Below are positions 45,075-54,589 of a stretch of DNA of 64,000 nt, piece after piece. A program made the translations under genes and the position numbers. The stretch spans positions 24,008-88,007 of the forward strand of contig NZ_JAGPOX010000017.1 in NCBI RefSeq assembly GCF_019038435.1, read 5' to 3'. Below the pieces are notes generated by a model. It saw nothing but the letters and a program-made list of their open reading frames with translations, was not told where the DNA came from and ran no database searches. The stretch is from Nocardia alni (GTDB lineage: Bacteria > Actinomycetota > Actinomycetes > Mycobacteriales > Mycobacteriaceae). How positions within the stretch are numbered: the first letter of the stretch is position 1; the number at the start of each line of letters is the position of its first letter.

Positions 45075-46054
45075 AGGGGGACCTCGGTTCCCCGCCCCTC
45101 GGCGATGGCGCGTTCGGCCAGGGCGTGCGCCACGGCGATATCGGTGAGGACCAGTCCGCTGTTGTAGACGAAGATGCGCTCGTCGTCGCGGGTACGGCCG
45201 CGGGCGCGGTGGCTCAGGATCTGCGGCAATTCGGCGTCGACCGGGCGCAGCCTGCCGTCGGGCCCCGCCATATCGGTTCCGGTGAGCCCCATCTGCTCGG
45301 CGCTGGTGGCGACGACGCGATCGGCGTCGACGAGCGTCGAGGGCGCCAGGCCGTAGCCGACCAGCACCACCGTGGAACCCGGTGCGAGATCGGCGGATTC
45401 GAGCGCGACCTGGGTACCCGGACCCGCGGTGGCCAGCACCACGTCGGCATTCGCGGCGGCCGCCCGCGGATCGGCCACGGTCTGCAATTCCACCTGCGGG
45501 GCGTAGGCCGCGAGGTGGTCGTACACGGCCTTCAAGCCCTCCGTGTGCGTGCCGTAGAGCATGAGCCGATTCAGCTGCGGGTTCGCGGCGAGCAGGTGCG
45601 GCAGCGCGTGCCGGCCCTGGGTGCCGGTGCCGATCAACAGGACGCTGCGCGCGCCGGGCCGCACGGTCTCACGCACCAGCAGCGCCGAAACCGCCGGGGT
45701 GCGCAGAGCGCCGACCCGGGCGCAATCCATCATGGCGATCGGCACGCCGGTCGTGTCGTCGTAGAGGGTGATGGTGGTGTAGTAGCGCTTGGTGCTGCGG
45801 TCGTGGCCGGGATCGAATTTATAGGAGGTCTTCATCGCCACCACGCGGCGGCGGCCGTCGCGGCCCAGCATGGCGTAGGCCACCGACCAGCCGTCGGGAT
45901 GGGCCACGCTGAGTTTGCGCGGATTATCCGAATCTCCGGTACTCAGAGCCAGATACGCCTCCTCGACCGCGCGCACCACCGCCTCGGGGGTGATCGGAAC
46001 ATCGGCGAGGTCGCCGCGGCTCAGCACACGCAGCGGTGTCGGTCGGGTATTCAC
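45065..46054 (-). CDS. SbnB-like dehydrogenase (ornithine cyclodeaminase family)
   Basis: About 329 aa. N-terminal LRVLSRGDLADVPITPEAVV, central AMMDCARVGALRTPAVSALL, NAD-binding VLLIGTGTQGRHALPHLLA near residue 140 and VNTRP start behind GAGGA. It belongs to the ornithine cyclodeaminase/mu-crystallin family, which includes SbnB, the dehydrogenase that releases L-2,3-diaminopropionate and 2-oxoglutarate from the SbnA product. The adjacent SbnA-like gene favours this activity. The GTG overlaps the dioxygenase stop by 4 bp (GTGA). Residues upstream of V57 in the longer frame are shadow. Confidence 0.8.
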   Translation of the reverse strand: MNTRPTPLRVLSRGDLADVPITPEAVVRAVEEAYLALSTGDSDNPRKLSVAHPDGWSVAYAMLGRDGRRRVVAMKTSYKFDPGHDRSTKRYYTTITLYDDTTGVPIAMMDCARVGALRTPAVSALLVRETVRPGARSVLLIGTGTQGRHALPHLLAANPQLNRLMLYGTHTEGLKAVYDHLAAYAPQVELQTVADPRAAAANADVVLATAGPGTQVALESADLAPGSTVVLVGYGLAPSTLVDADRVVATSAEQMGLTGTDMAGPDGRLRPVDAELPQILSHRARGRTRDDERIFVYNSGLVLTDIAVAHALAERAIAEGRGTEVPLWD

Positions 46055-47214
46055 GTCGGGTCCTCGGTTCCTCGGTGCCGGATATGGATTTTCGTGGGGC
46101 GAACGCACCTGTCGATCCGGGCCTGGAACGGCGTGACCGTGTGCTGCCCGTATCCATTCTCCGCCGCCTCGGCCGCGGGCCGCCGTCGATGGGGTAGTCG
46201 CACGTTCACTCGTTTGAGCCACCGGTCGGTGCCGTCGTAGCGGGGCGCGAACGGTACTCGCCCGTGCACCACCACGTCGTTGTCGACCAGCAGCAGCTCA
46301 CCCGGGGCCAAAACCGCCGTGCGGCAGACCCTTTCCAATTCGTCGCCGAGATGCTCGTAGGCGCTGCGGAATTCGTCGTCGGCCGCGTCGAGCGGAGTGT
46401 ATGCGGGGTCATAACGCAGTGTCGGGCCGTCGTCGCCGGCGCCGACCGTGGCGATCGGTACGGCGGGATGACGATCGAAGTCGTTGCCGTAGGACACATC
46501 CGGCACGATCGGCAGGCGCGCCTCGCCCAGTAGTCGGCGTTGCCCCTCGTCCAGGCTCACCTGCCGCACCGACGACACCGTGGTGCCCACCCGGTCCGGA
46601 TTGCGCAGGCAGCCGAGCATGAGCAGATTCGCCCGCCGGGGATGGAAGGCGTCCTCGGTGTGCGGGCACAGCAGGGTGGTGCTGCTCGCGCCGGATTGTT
46701 CGTGCTCGTGTCCGGGGGAGGGGACGATGTTGTTGACCAGGCGTCCGCCCTGTTGCCCCTGCCAGCCGAACGGTTCACCCGCGCAGCGCGCGAGCAGCAG
46801 CATCGCGATGTCGAGCCGCAACGACGCGCCGCGTCGTTCCACGCTCCAGGCGGCGGCCTCGCGCCAATCACGCGGGGTGGGGCCGAGATCGGTGTCGTGC
46901 AGCGGCAGGCCGGTGATGACGGTCGCCCCGGCGCTGGTCGCGGGCGGTCGCAAGGCGCCGCGCAGGGCCTCGGGGAGTGCCGCGGCGTGCTCGTCGACCA
47001 GGTCGAGCAGTCCCGGATCGGTCAGGGTGTGGCAGATCCGCGCGGATGAGTCGGACATGCTATCGATTGTGACGGCGATCTCAGTTGCCGTTCCGATGAT
47101 CTCCTCCGCCAAGGCGGTAGGAAGGGTGCGGCGTTCGAGCGGTTCTGTCGGTACGGGATGCCGCGGCGTGTCGGCGGGGTGGTGCGGTTTACGTTCGCGA
47201 AGAACGTGATTCAC
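46051..47214 (-). CDS. Fe(II)/2-oxoglutarate dioxygenase, clavaminate synthase-like
   Basis: About 387 aa. The iron site HxE motif is CPHTEDAFHPRRANLLMLG near the middle, and the distal His and 2-oxoglutarate Arg lie in VVVHGRVPFAPRYDGTDRWL and KRVNVRLP. HTEDAFHP...CLRNPDRVG is the hallmark of the VioC/AsnO group that hydroxylates the beta carbon of free arginine or asparagine. It would make a hydroxylated amino acid for the product of this operon. GTG at 47214 has AAGGG upstream; a TTG at 47286 would overlap the promoter region. First gene of the operon, behind an IdeR box. Confidence 0.8.
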   Translation of the reverse strand: MNHVLRERKPHHPADTPRHPVPTEPLERRTLPTALAEEIIGTATEIAVTIDSMSDSSARICHTLTDPGLLDLVDEHAAALPEALRGALRPPATSAGATVITGLPLHDTDLGPTPRDWREAAAWSVERRGASLRLDIAMLLLARCAGEPFGWQGQQGGRLVNNIVPSPGHEHEQSGASSTTLLCPHTEDAFHPRRANLLMLGCLRNPDRVGTTVSSVRQVSLDEGQRRLLGEARLPIVPDVSYGNDFDRHPAVPIATVGAGDDGPTLRYDPAYTPLDAADDEFRSAYEHLGDELERVCRTAVLAPGELLLVDNDVVVHGRVPFAPRYDGTDRWLKRVNVRLPHRRRPAAEAAENGYGQHTVTPFQARIDRCVRPTKIHIRHRGTEDPT

Positions 47215-47291
47215 CGGATGAATCCCTTCGTCGAGGCATGGTGAAGCAGGAAATAACCACTCGGCGTGCGAAGGTAGTCGCTTCAACTATA

Positions 47292-47310
47292 TTAAGCAAG
47301 CCTAACCTAA
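47292..47310 (-). promoter_or_regulatory. IdeR/DtxR iron box of the diaminopropionate operon
   Basis: On the minus strand bases 47310-47292 read TTAGGTTAGGCTTGCTTAA, matching 16 of 19 positions of TTAGGTTAGGCTAACCTAA with the left half perfect. It is 78 bp upstream of the dioxygenase start and 74 bp upstream of the divergent lpqU-like gene. It should repress the operon when iron is plentiful. Control of the divergent gene is less likely. Confidence 0.85.
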
Positions 47311-47383
47311 GCATGTCGCGACACATAGCTGAAAGGTATTTCTCGTCGGGGCGGCCCGGTCCGCGAATCTGGATGATGGGGGT

Positions 47384-48136
47384 GTGCGTACTGCGAAGAC
47401 CGGGAGCCGGGTCGCCCGCGCCGGTCTGCTCGGTGCGATCGGCGCGTTGTCGGCTGTCGTCGTGCTCTCCGGTTGCGACGTGGAACACCTCCCGCCCATC
47501 CCGGACGGCATTCCGCCCGGTCCGGGCGCACCGGTTCCCGCGATCGATCTCGACGCACCGGGCCGTACCGCCGTGCAGTTGCAGGGCTGGGCCGCCGACC
47601 GAGCCGACCGTCTGAACATCCCGGTGCTCGCGCTCGAGGCCTACGGCTACGCCGCGGCTGTCCTGGCCCGCTCGCATCCCGAATGCGGTATCGGCTGGAC
47701 CACGGTGGCCGGAATCGCGAACGTGGAGAGCCGTCACGGCAGGCACGGCGGCTCGCACATCGAATCCGACGGAAAGGTGACCCCGCCCATTCGCGGCATA
47801 CCCCTGGACGGATCACCCGGCGTGGCAAAGATTCTCGACCAGGAGGCCACCGCCCGCACCGGCGGTCCGGTCTACGCGCGTGCCATGGGCCCGTTCCAAT
47901 TCCTGCCCGAGACGTGGCAGCGCTGGGGCGTGGACGCCAACGGTGACGGCGTCGCCGATCCGGACAGCATCGATGACGCCGCCCTCACCGCGGCCCGCTA
48001 CCTGTGCGCCAGCGGCGGCGACCTCACCACGCCGCAGGGCTGGCAGCAGGCCCTGCTCACCTACAACCAGTCCACCGCCTACATGGCCGAGGTCCGCCGC
48101 GACGCCGCTGCCTACAGCGTGGGACGTCACCCCTGA
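47384..48136 (+). CDS. Lytic transglycosylase lipoprotein (LpqU-like)
   Basis: A 250 aa exported murein hydrolase. The signal peptide ends in a lipobox LSGC near residue 30, so it should be lipid-anchored. The lytic transglycosylase domain has GIANVESRHGRHGG (catalytic Glu) and RAMGPFQFLPETWQRWGVDA, then AALTAARYLCASGGDL. It lies immediately upstream of eno as lpqU does in mycobacteria (Rv1022-Rv1023). GTG start at 47384. Confidence 0.88.
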   Translation: MRTAKTGSRVARAGLLGAIGALSAVVVLSGCDVEHLPPIPDGIPPGPGAPVPAIDLDAPGRTAVQLQGWAADRADRLNIPVLALEAYGYAAAVLARSHPECGIGWTTVAGIANVESRHGRHGGSHIESDGKVTPPIRGIPLDGSPGVAKILDQEATARTGGPVYARAMGPFQFLPETWQRWGVDANGDGVADPDSIDDAALTAARYLCASGGDLTTPQGWQQALLTYNQSTAYMAEVRRDAAAYSVGRHP

Positions 48137-48144
48137 TGGGCTAG

Positions 48145-49521
<1,377 letters not shown>

Positions 49522-49570
49522 TAGCGTCGGATCCGTTGGGGTCGCGGCGCGGCCGACGGGTATGCGGATG

Positions 49571-49603
49571 GTCGCCCGGAACCCTGCGGGGGTTCCGGGC
49601 GAC
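49571..49603 (+). terminator. Hairpin terminator after eno
   Basis: GTCGCCCGGAACCC (49571-49584) pairs perfectly with GGGTTCCGGGCGAC (49590-49603) around a 5 nt loop, 50 bp after the eno stop. No T tract follows, as is common for actinobacterial terminators. It separates eno from the ftsB-like gene, which starts 33 bp downstream. Confidence 0.75.
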
Positions 49604-49635
49604 CTGCCGCGGACAGGCGATTTCCGAGGTGTGAG

Positions 49636-50358
49636 ATGATCGAACGTCGCGGTACCGGTCCGGGCGGACGTGGTGACCGCCGGACGGCGCGGTCGGCTCG
49701 CGCGCGCCCGGACGGTGCCGCTGCGTCCCCGTCGGCCCGCGAACCACGGGCCGCGCGCGAGGGCGCCGAGCATGAGCGCGCCGCGGCAGGCGCGCGGCCC
49801 GCGTTCGAATCCGGCGGTCCCGAATCCGCTGCCGCACCGCGGAGATCGAGGGCGCGCACGTCCAGGGCGAGTGCTTCGAAGACGGAGCGGAACCGGCGCG
49901 AACACAAGATCCTCGGCCTGTCCACCGGACGGGCGGTCGTGCTGGCCGCGGTGCTCTGCGCGCTCGCGCTGACCCTCGCGGTGCCGATGCGCACCTATCT
50001 CAGCCAGCGCGCCGAGTCCTCCCAGCTGTCACAGCAGCGTCGTGAGCTGGAGACACAGGTGAGCCAGCTGCGCGATCGCCGTGCGCAGCAACAGGATCCG
50101 AACTACATCAAGACCGAGGCCCGTGACCGGCTGCGGCTGGTGATGCCCGGCGATACGGCCTATATCGTGCAGGTCCCGGGCATCGAGCAGCCTGCGGTGC
50201 CCACGCCGGCCCCGGCTCCGCGCAAGCCCGACCCCTGGTACACCGAGCTGTGGCGCAGTATGAACACCCCGCAGCCGGTCCCGGCGGCCGCGCCGGAACC
50301 CCGCTCCTCACAAACCCCGCACCCGCCAGCACCGACCCCGGAAGGACAGCACCGGTGA
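49636..50358 (+). CDS. FtsB/DivIC-type septum formation initiator
   Basis: A 240 aa single-pass membrane protein of the divisome. The cytoplasmic N-terminus (~85 residues) is Arg/Ala-rich. One membrane segment, RAVVLAAVLCALALTLAVP, is followed by a coiled coil (SSQLSQQRRELETQVSQLRD) and the family's DPNYIKTEARDRLRLVMPGD. The C-terminal tail is proline-rich. It matches Rv1024 by position between eno and DUF501 genes. GAGGTG precedes the ATG. The stop overlaps the next GTG. Confidence 0.9.
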   Translation: MIERRGTGPGGRGDRRTARSARARPDGAAASPSAREPRAAREGAEHERAAAGARPAFESGGPESAAAPRRSRARTSRASASKTERNRREHKILGLSTGRAVVLAAVLCALALTLAVPMRTYLSQRAESSQLSQQRRELETQVSQLRDRRAQQQDPNYIKTEARDRLRLVMPGDTAYIVQVPGIEQPAVPTPAPAPRKPDPWYTELWRSMNTPQPVPAAAPEPRSSQTPHPPAPTPEGQHR

Positions 50359-50897
50359 CCGACCTCCCACCCAGCGACGCCGATCTCGAGATCGTCGCCC
50401 GGCAGTTGGGCCGTGAACCGCGCGGTGTGCTGGCGATTGCCTATCGCACCCCGGACGGGCAGCCCGCTGTGGTCAAGACCGCGCCGCGGCTGCCCGACGG
50501 TACCCCGTTCCCGACGCTGTACTACCTGACCGATCCGCGCCTGACCACCGAGGCCAGCCGCCAGGAGGCCGCGGGCCTGATGCGCGGTATGAGCGAGCGA
50601 ATCCCGGCGGATCCGGAGTTGGCCGCGGCCTACCGCCGCGCGCACGAGAGCTATCTGGCCGAACGCGACGCCATCGAATCGCTGGACACCGATTTCAGCG
50701 GCGGCGGCATGCCGGACCGGGTGAAATGCCTGCATGTGCTGATCGCGCACGCCCTGGCGAAGGGGCCGGGGTTGAATCCGCTGGGCGACGAGGCGGTGGC
50801 GTTGGCGGCGGACAACGGCTTGCGTGGCACGGCGATTCCGGCCGATTGGCCGACCTTGACCAGCACAGAGCACGACAAAGGGGTTGACCATGGGTAA
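50355..50897 (+). CDS. DUF501 family protein
   Basis: A 180 aa conserved actinobacterial protein of unknown function (Rv1025-like by position). It opens LEIVARQLGREPRGVLAIAY, with VVKTAPRLPDGTPFPTLYYL, and GGGMPDRVKCLHVLIAHALA with a conserved Cys-Leu-His and GPGLNPLGDEAV. GTG at 50355 overlaps the ftsB-like stop (GTGA), and the gene overlaps ppx by 8 bp, so the three are one transcript. Confidence 0.92.
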   Translation: MTDLPPSDADLEIVARQLGREPRGVLAIAYRTPDGQPAVVKTAPRLPDGTPFPTLYYLTDPRLTTEASRQEAAGLMRGMSERIPADPELAAAYRRAHESYLAERDAIESLDTDFSGGGMPDRVKCLHVLIAHALAKGPGLNPLGDEAVALAADNGLRGTAIPADWPTLTSTEHDKGVDHG

Positions 50898-51834
50898 GCG
50901 AGTCGGTGCGGTCGACTGCGGGACGAATTCGATCCGGTTGCTGATCGCGGATTTCGAAGACGAATCGCTCACCGATGTGCACCGGGAGATGCGGATCGTG
51001 CGCCTGGGACAGGGCGTGGACGCGACCGGGGAGCTGAATCCCGACGCGATCGAGCGCACCCGGGTGGCGCTGCACGACTACGTCGATCTGATGCGTGATG
51101 CCGGTGTCGCTTCGGTGCGCATGGTCGCCACGTCCGCCACCCGCGATGCGCGCAACCGTGACGACTTCTTCACCATGGCCGCAAGTGAATTGGGCCGGGT
51201 GGTCGAGGGCGCGCAGGCCGAGGTGATCAGCGGCGACGAGGAGGCGCGGCTGTCGTTCGCCGGTGCGGTCGGCGAACTGCCCAGTGCCGAGGGGCCTTTC
51301 GTCGTCGTCGACCTGGGCGGCGGTTCCACCGAGGTGGTGCTCGGAGACTCCGCGGGTGTGCACGCCGCCTACTCGGCCGACATCGGCTGCGTGCGCATCA
51401 CCGAACGGTGTCTGCACGGCAATCCGCCGACGCCCGAAGAGGTCGCTGCCGCACGGTTTTTCGCCTCGCAGCGGTTGGCGCAGGCGTTCGGGGTCGTCCC
51501 GGTGGAGCGCGCGCGCACCTGGGTCGGTGTCGCGGGCACCATGACGACACTGGCCGCCGTCGCGCTGGACCTGCCCGAATATGATTCGGAGAAGGTGCAT
51601 TTGACGCGCATGAGCCTGGATGATGTTCGGGCGGTGTGCAATCGGCTGATCGGCATGAACCACGACCAGCGTGCGGCGCTGGGGCCGATGCATCCGGGCC
51701 GGGTCGACGTGATCGGCGGGGGAGCGGTGATCGCCGAGGTGCTCGCCGACGAGTTAGCGCGGCGCGCGGGCATCGGTGAGCTCATTGTCAGCGAACACGA
51801 CATCCTGGACGGCATCGCCCTGTCGATCGCCTGA
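50890..51834 (+). CDS. ppx: Exopolyphosphatase / Ppx-GppA phosphatase
   Basis: A 314 aa actin-fold phosphatase (ASKHA). Motifs: VDCGTNSIRLLIADF (phosphate loop 1), ATSATRDARNRDDFF, EARLSFAGAVG and VVDLGGGSTEVVLGD (loop 2). Short Ppx proteins like this one hydrolyse polyphosphate or (p)ppGpp; the mycobacterial neighbour-gene product (Rv1026, PPX2) is the likely ortholog. ATG at 50890 overlaps the DUF501 gene. Confidence 0.93.
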   Translation: MGKRVGAVDCGTNSIRLLIADFEDESLTDVHREMRIVRLGQGVDATGELNPDAIERTRVALHDYVDLMRDAGVASVRMVATSATRDARNRDDFFTMAASELGRVVEGAQAEVISGDEEARLSFAGAVGELPSAEGPFVVVDLGGGSTEVVLGDSAGVHAAYSADIGCVRITERCLHGNPPTPEEVAAARFFASQRLAQAFGVVPVERARTWVGVAGTMTTLAAVALDLPEYDSEKVHLTRMSLDDVRAVCNRLIGMNHDQRAALGPMHPGRVDVIGGGAVIAEVLADELARRAGIGELIVSEHDILDGIALSIA

Positions 51835-52182
51835 GCCCCATCCCGGCGCGCTGTCGTCGCTGATCCGGCCTGCGGATCCATTCTCCTGTTCCGACCCGGT
51901 CGAGCAGGTGATATCCCCTGTCTCCGGCCCGCCTCGACGATCATGCGATCGTGTGGCGGGGACCATATTCGGATAGTGCAGGGTGCTCAGTAGATCCGCG
52001 TCACACGGTGAGCGATGTGAGCAGTTTGTGCTTTTTCTGAGCAATCTGGTCCGAGTTTACGTGCCCGACATATAACTCCGGCTAGTCTGCCTGTCGCGGC
52101 CGGTCGACAACCGGCCCGTACGAGGACCAGCAGCCGCCACCCTGGTTGCTGGAGAATTGCGTGTCATGGAAAGGTCATACGC
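51835..52182. other. Intergenic region with hairpin before the POT gene
   Basis: 348 bp after ppx with no convincing gene. GGCCGGT (52098-52104) and ACCGGCC (52110-52116) form a 7 bp stem with 5 nt loop, and CCAGCA/TGCTGG (about 52128-52152) could form a second stem closer to the start. A TATAAC-like -10 lies near 52070. These fit a structured leader for the peptide transporter gene, which is inference. Confidence 0.45.
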
Positions 52183-53649
52183 ATGACGGAGGTGGACCAG
52201 CGGCCCGATCGGGCATCCGATCGGACCGTGTTCGGGCATCCGATCGGTCTGGTGAATCTGTTCGGGGTCGAACTGTGGGAGCGGTTCTCGTTCTACGGGA
52301 TGCTCACGATCCTGGCCTACTACCTGTATTACTCGCTGACCCAGGGCGGGCTCGGGCTGGAGAAGACCACCGCGACCGGCATCGTAGGCGCCTACGGCGG
52401 CGTGGTGTACCTGTCCTGCGTATTGGGCGGCTGGTTGTCCGATCGCGTGCTGGGTATGGAGCGCACTGTTTTCTACGGCGGCGTCGTGGTCATGCTCGGT
52501 CATATCGCCCTGGCTCTGCTGCCCGGGCTCGGCGGCGTTGGTGTGGGTCTGACGCTGATCGCCCTCGGCAGCGGCGCGTTGAAGGCGAACGCCTCCTCGC
52601 TGCTCGGCACCCTCTACGACAAGGGTGATCCGCGTGTCGACGGTGGATTCACGCTGTTCTACCTCGGCATCAACCTCGGCGCGTTCATCGGGCCGCTGAT
52701 CACCGGTGTGCTGCAATCCGACCTCGGCTTCCACTACGGGTTCGGCGCGGCGGCGATCGGTATGGCGTTGGGGCTGATCCAGTACGTGGTGTTCCGGCGC
52801 AACCTGGGCACGCACGGGCGTATCGTGCCGAATCCTTTGCCGCGTAACCAGATTCCGAAGGTTGTCGGGTTCGTCGTCGTGGTGGTCGTGGTGATTGTGC
52901 TTGTCGCGGTGACTCACCTTGCGAAGCTGTCCAATATCTCGTGGTGGATCACCGGCGTGGTCGCCGCGGCCTCGGTCGTCTACTTCTCCGTCATGCTGAC
53001 CAGCTCGAAGGTGACCACGCTGGAGAAGACCCGGGTGCGGTCGTTCATTCCGCTGTTCATCGCGAACGCCGTGTTCTGGTCGCTGTTCCAGCAGATGTTC
53101 ACCGTGCTCGCGGTGTACTCGGACGAGCGGATGAACTGGTCGCTCTTCGGCTGGCACGCCCCCTCGAACTGGATCGGATCCGAGGAGCCGGTGTGGGTGA
53201 TCCTGCTCTCGCCCCTGTTCGCGATCATGTGGACCCGCCTGGGTACGAGGGCCCCGACCACGCCACGCAAATTCTCCTACGGCGTGATCGGCATGGGTAT
53301 CGCGTTCATGTTGTTCGTCCTGCTGCACGGCTTCGAGGGCAAATCGGTCCCCGCCCTGCTGGTGTTCTTCATCCTGGCCGCGTTCGCTGTCTCGGAACTG
53401 ACACTGTCTCCTATCGGCCTTGCGGTGACGACCCAGCTCGCGCCCGAGGCGTTCCGGGCCCAGATGATGGCGCTGTACTTCTTCTCCGTGGCCATCGGCA
53501 CCTCGATGTCCGGCGTCCTGTCGGACTACTACACCCCCCGTGACGAGGTCGCTTACTTCGGCATCACCGGCCTGGTCACCATCGTCGTCGGCATCGTGGT
53601 CTACTTCCTGGCCCCTCGGGTCAGCCGCCTGATGGAGGGCGTCCACTAG
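52183..53649 (+). CDS. POT family proton-dependent peptide transporter
   Basis: A 488 aa major facilitator protein importing di- and tripeptides with protons. The family motif ExxER appears as FGVELWERFSFYGM near residue 30. The PTR2 signature region is DGGFTLFYLGINLGAFIGP near 165, with GALKANASSLLGTLYDKGDP before it. About 14 hydrophobic segments are visible. GGAAAGG precedes the ATG. Single gene, ending shortly before tRNA-Leu. Confidence 0.94.
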   Translation: MTEVDQRPDRASDRTVFGHPIGLVNLFGVELWERFSFYGMLTILAYYLYYSLTQGGLGLEKTTATGIVGAYGGVVYLSCVLGGWLSDRVLGMERTVFYGGVVVMLGHIALALLPGLGGVGVGLTLIALGSGALKANASSLLGTLYDKGDPRVDGGFTLFYLGINLGAFIGPLITGVLQSDLGFHYGFGAAAIGMALGLIQYVVFRRNLGTHGRIVPNPLPRNQIPKVVGFVVVVVVVIVLVAVTHLAKLSNISWWITGVVAAASVVYFSVMLTSSKVTTLEKTRVRSFIPLFIANAVFWSLFQQMFTVLAVYSDERMNWSLFGWHAPSNWIGSEEPVWVILLSPLFAIMWTRLGTRAPTTPRKFSYGVIGMGIAFMLFVLLHGFEGKSVPALLVFFILAAFAVSELTLSPIGLAVTTQLAPEAFRAQMMALYFFSVAIGTSMSGVLSDYYTPRDEVAYFGITGLVTIVVGIVVYFLAPRVSRLMEGVH

Positions 53650-53705
53650 CCGATTTCGAAGGAAATTCCGAGACGGACGTACGACTTCGGTACGCTATCC
53701 CGGTC

Positions 53706-53779
53706 GCCCCCATAGCCCAATTGGCAGAGGCAGCGGACTTAAAATCCGCACAGTGTCGGTTCGAGTCCGACTGGGGGCA
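53706..53779 (+). tRNA. tRNA with TAA anticodon (Leu), short variable arm
   Basis: Acceptor GCCCCCA pairs with TGGGGGC, discriminator A. The anticodon arm is GCGGA-CTTAAAA-TCCGC, anticodon TAA (leucine UUA/UUG). The T arm is GTCGG-TTCGAGT-CCGAC. The variable region between the two stems is only ACAGT, five bases, whereas bacterial tRNA-Leu normally has a long class II arm. 74 nt without CCA. It borders a region of mobile-element debris. Confidence 0.9.
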
Positions 53780-53789
53780 CGTACAGCGT

Positions 53790-54455
53790 CTACACAAGCC
53801 ACTTCTGCCGTGTGGGCAGGTGTTTGTTGTGTAGGGGGCATTATGTTGGTGATCCTTCCGGCCGCGTGGGCGATGTCGGGTAGTTGGTCGGCGGGCAGTG
53901 TGATGGTGATGGTCACCTGGTCGCGGTCGTTGTGCGACCGGATGTCGAGCTGGGTGATTTCGAACAGGCGGCGCAGCAGCGGTTCCGGAGCGTCGGCCAG
54001 ATGGAGTGTCAGATAGGGCAGGGCGTCCAGGAGTGCGATGTCGGCGGTGCCGGGGCGGTCGGGGTACGGTGCCTTCGCGGAGGTATACGGCCTTGGGATG
54101 GCCGAGGTATTTGTCGGCGCGGCCCCGGTTGTTGCCGCGCGGTAGGCGTCGAGGATTCGGCGACGGACTGGTTGATCCGCCGTTGCAGGATCCGCTGGGC
54201 GCGGCTGCCGGACAGGGTGATCGGCTCGTTGGCCGCGAACAGTGATACCTCCGCGCGTTCGACTTCCCGCTCGATCGACAGGCCCTCGAAGGTACGGCGG
54301 GCGACGCGGGACACCGATTCGCAGATCATGACGTCGAACCGGCGGCTGGGATGTGTTGCCTCGTCGAGGACGTCGGCGACGCCGCCGTCGCGGGCGATGG
54401 GCAGACGTAGTTTCGAGTAGATAGCCGATCCAACCGCCGACCTGGACCAGAGACT
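53790..54455 (-). pseudogene. Serine recombinase remnant
   Basis: Read on the minus strand, the 5' part encodes YSKLRLPIARDGGVADVLDE, THPSRRFDVMICESVSR and RTFEGLSIEREVERAEVSLF, the catalytic-domain core of large serine recombinases common in Nocardia, through LQRRINQSVAE. The next several hundred residues are missing. The frame resumes with the C-terminal end, ALLDALPYLTLHLADAPEP and RLFEITQLDIRSHNDRDQVT. At least one frameshift and a large internal deletion have removed the DNA-binding part. It lies directly beside tRNA-Leu, a usual integration site. Not functional. Confidence 0.75.
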
Positions 54456-54462
54456 CGGCTAC

Positions 54463-54541
54463 GGTAGTCGGTCGATTCATCGACCGAGTCCGATGCGATG
54501 CGATTATGCCGTGCGAGGTAGTCGGACAACGTCACACGCAC
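54463..54541 (-). pseudogene. Displaced fragment of the WXG/toxin gene
   Basis: The minus strand encodes DYLARHNRIASDSVDESTDY, matching DHLARHTRTASDSVDESTEY in the intact toxin gene near 55850-55905. About 49 of 59 bases agree. The fragment joins abruptly to the recombinase remnant, marking a recombination junction. Confidence 0.7.
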
Positions 54542-54589
54542 GAACCAAGCCTTACTGGGAACGCCCAGGGGCGATTCGGTCAGCTCCGT

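Noticed and set aside
53706..53790. Peptide RTRTDTVRILSPLPLPIGLW as the C-terminus of the recombinase frame
   Set aside because: It is the antisense translation of tRNA-Leu, a common artefact, not part of the protein.
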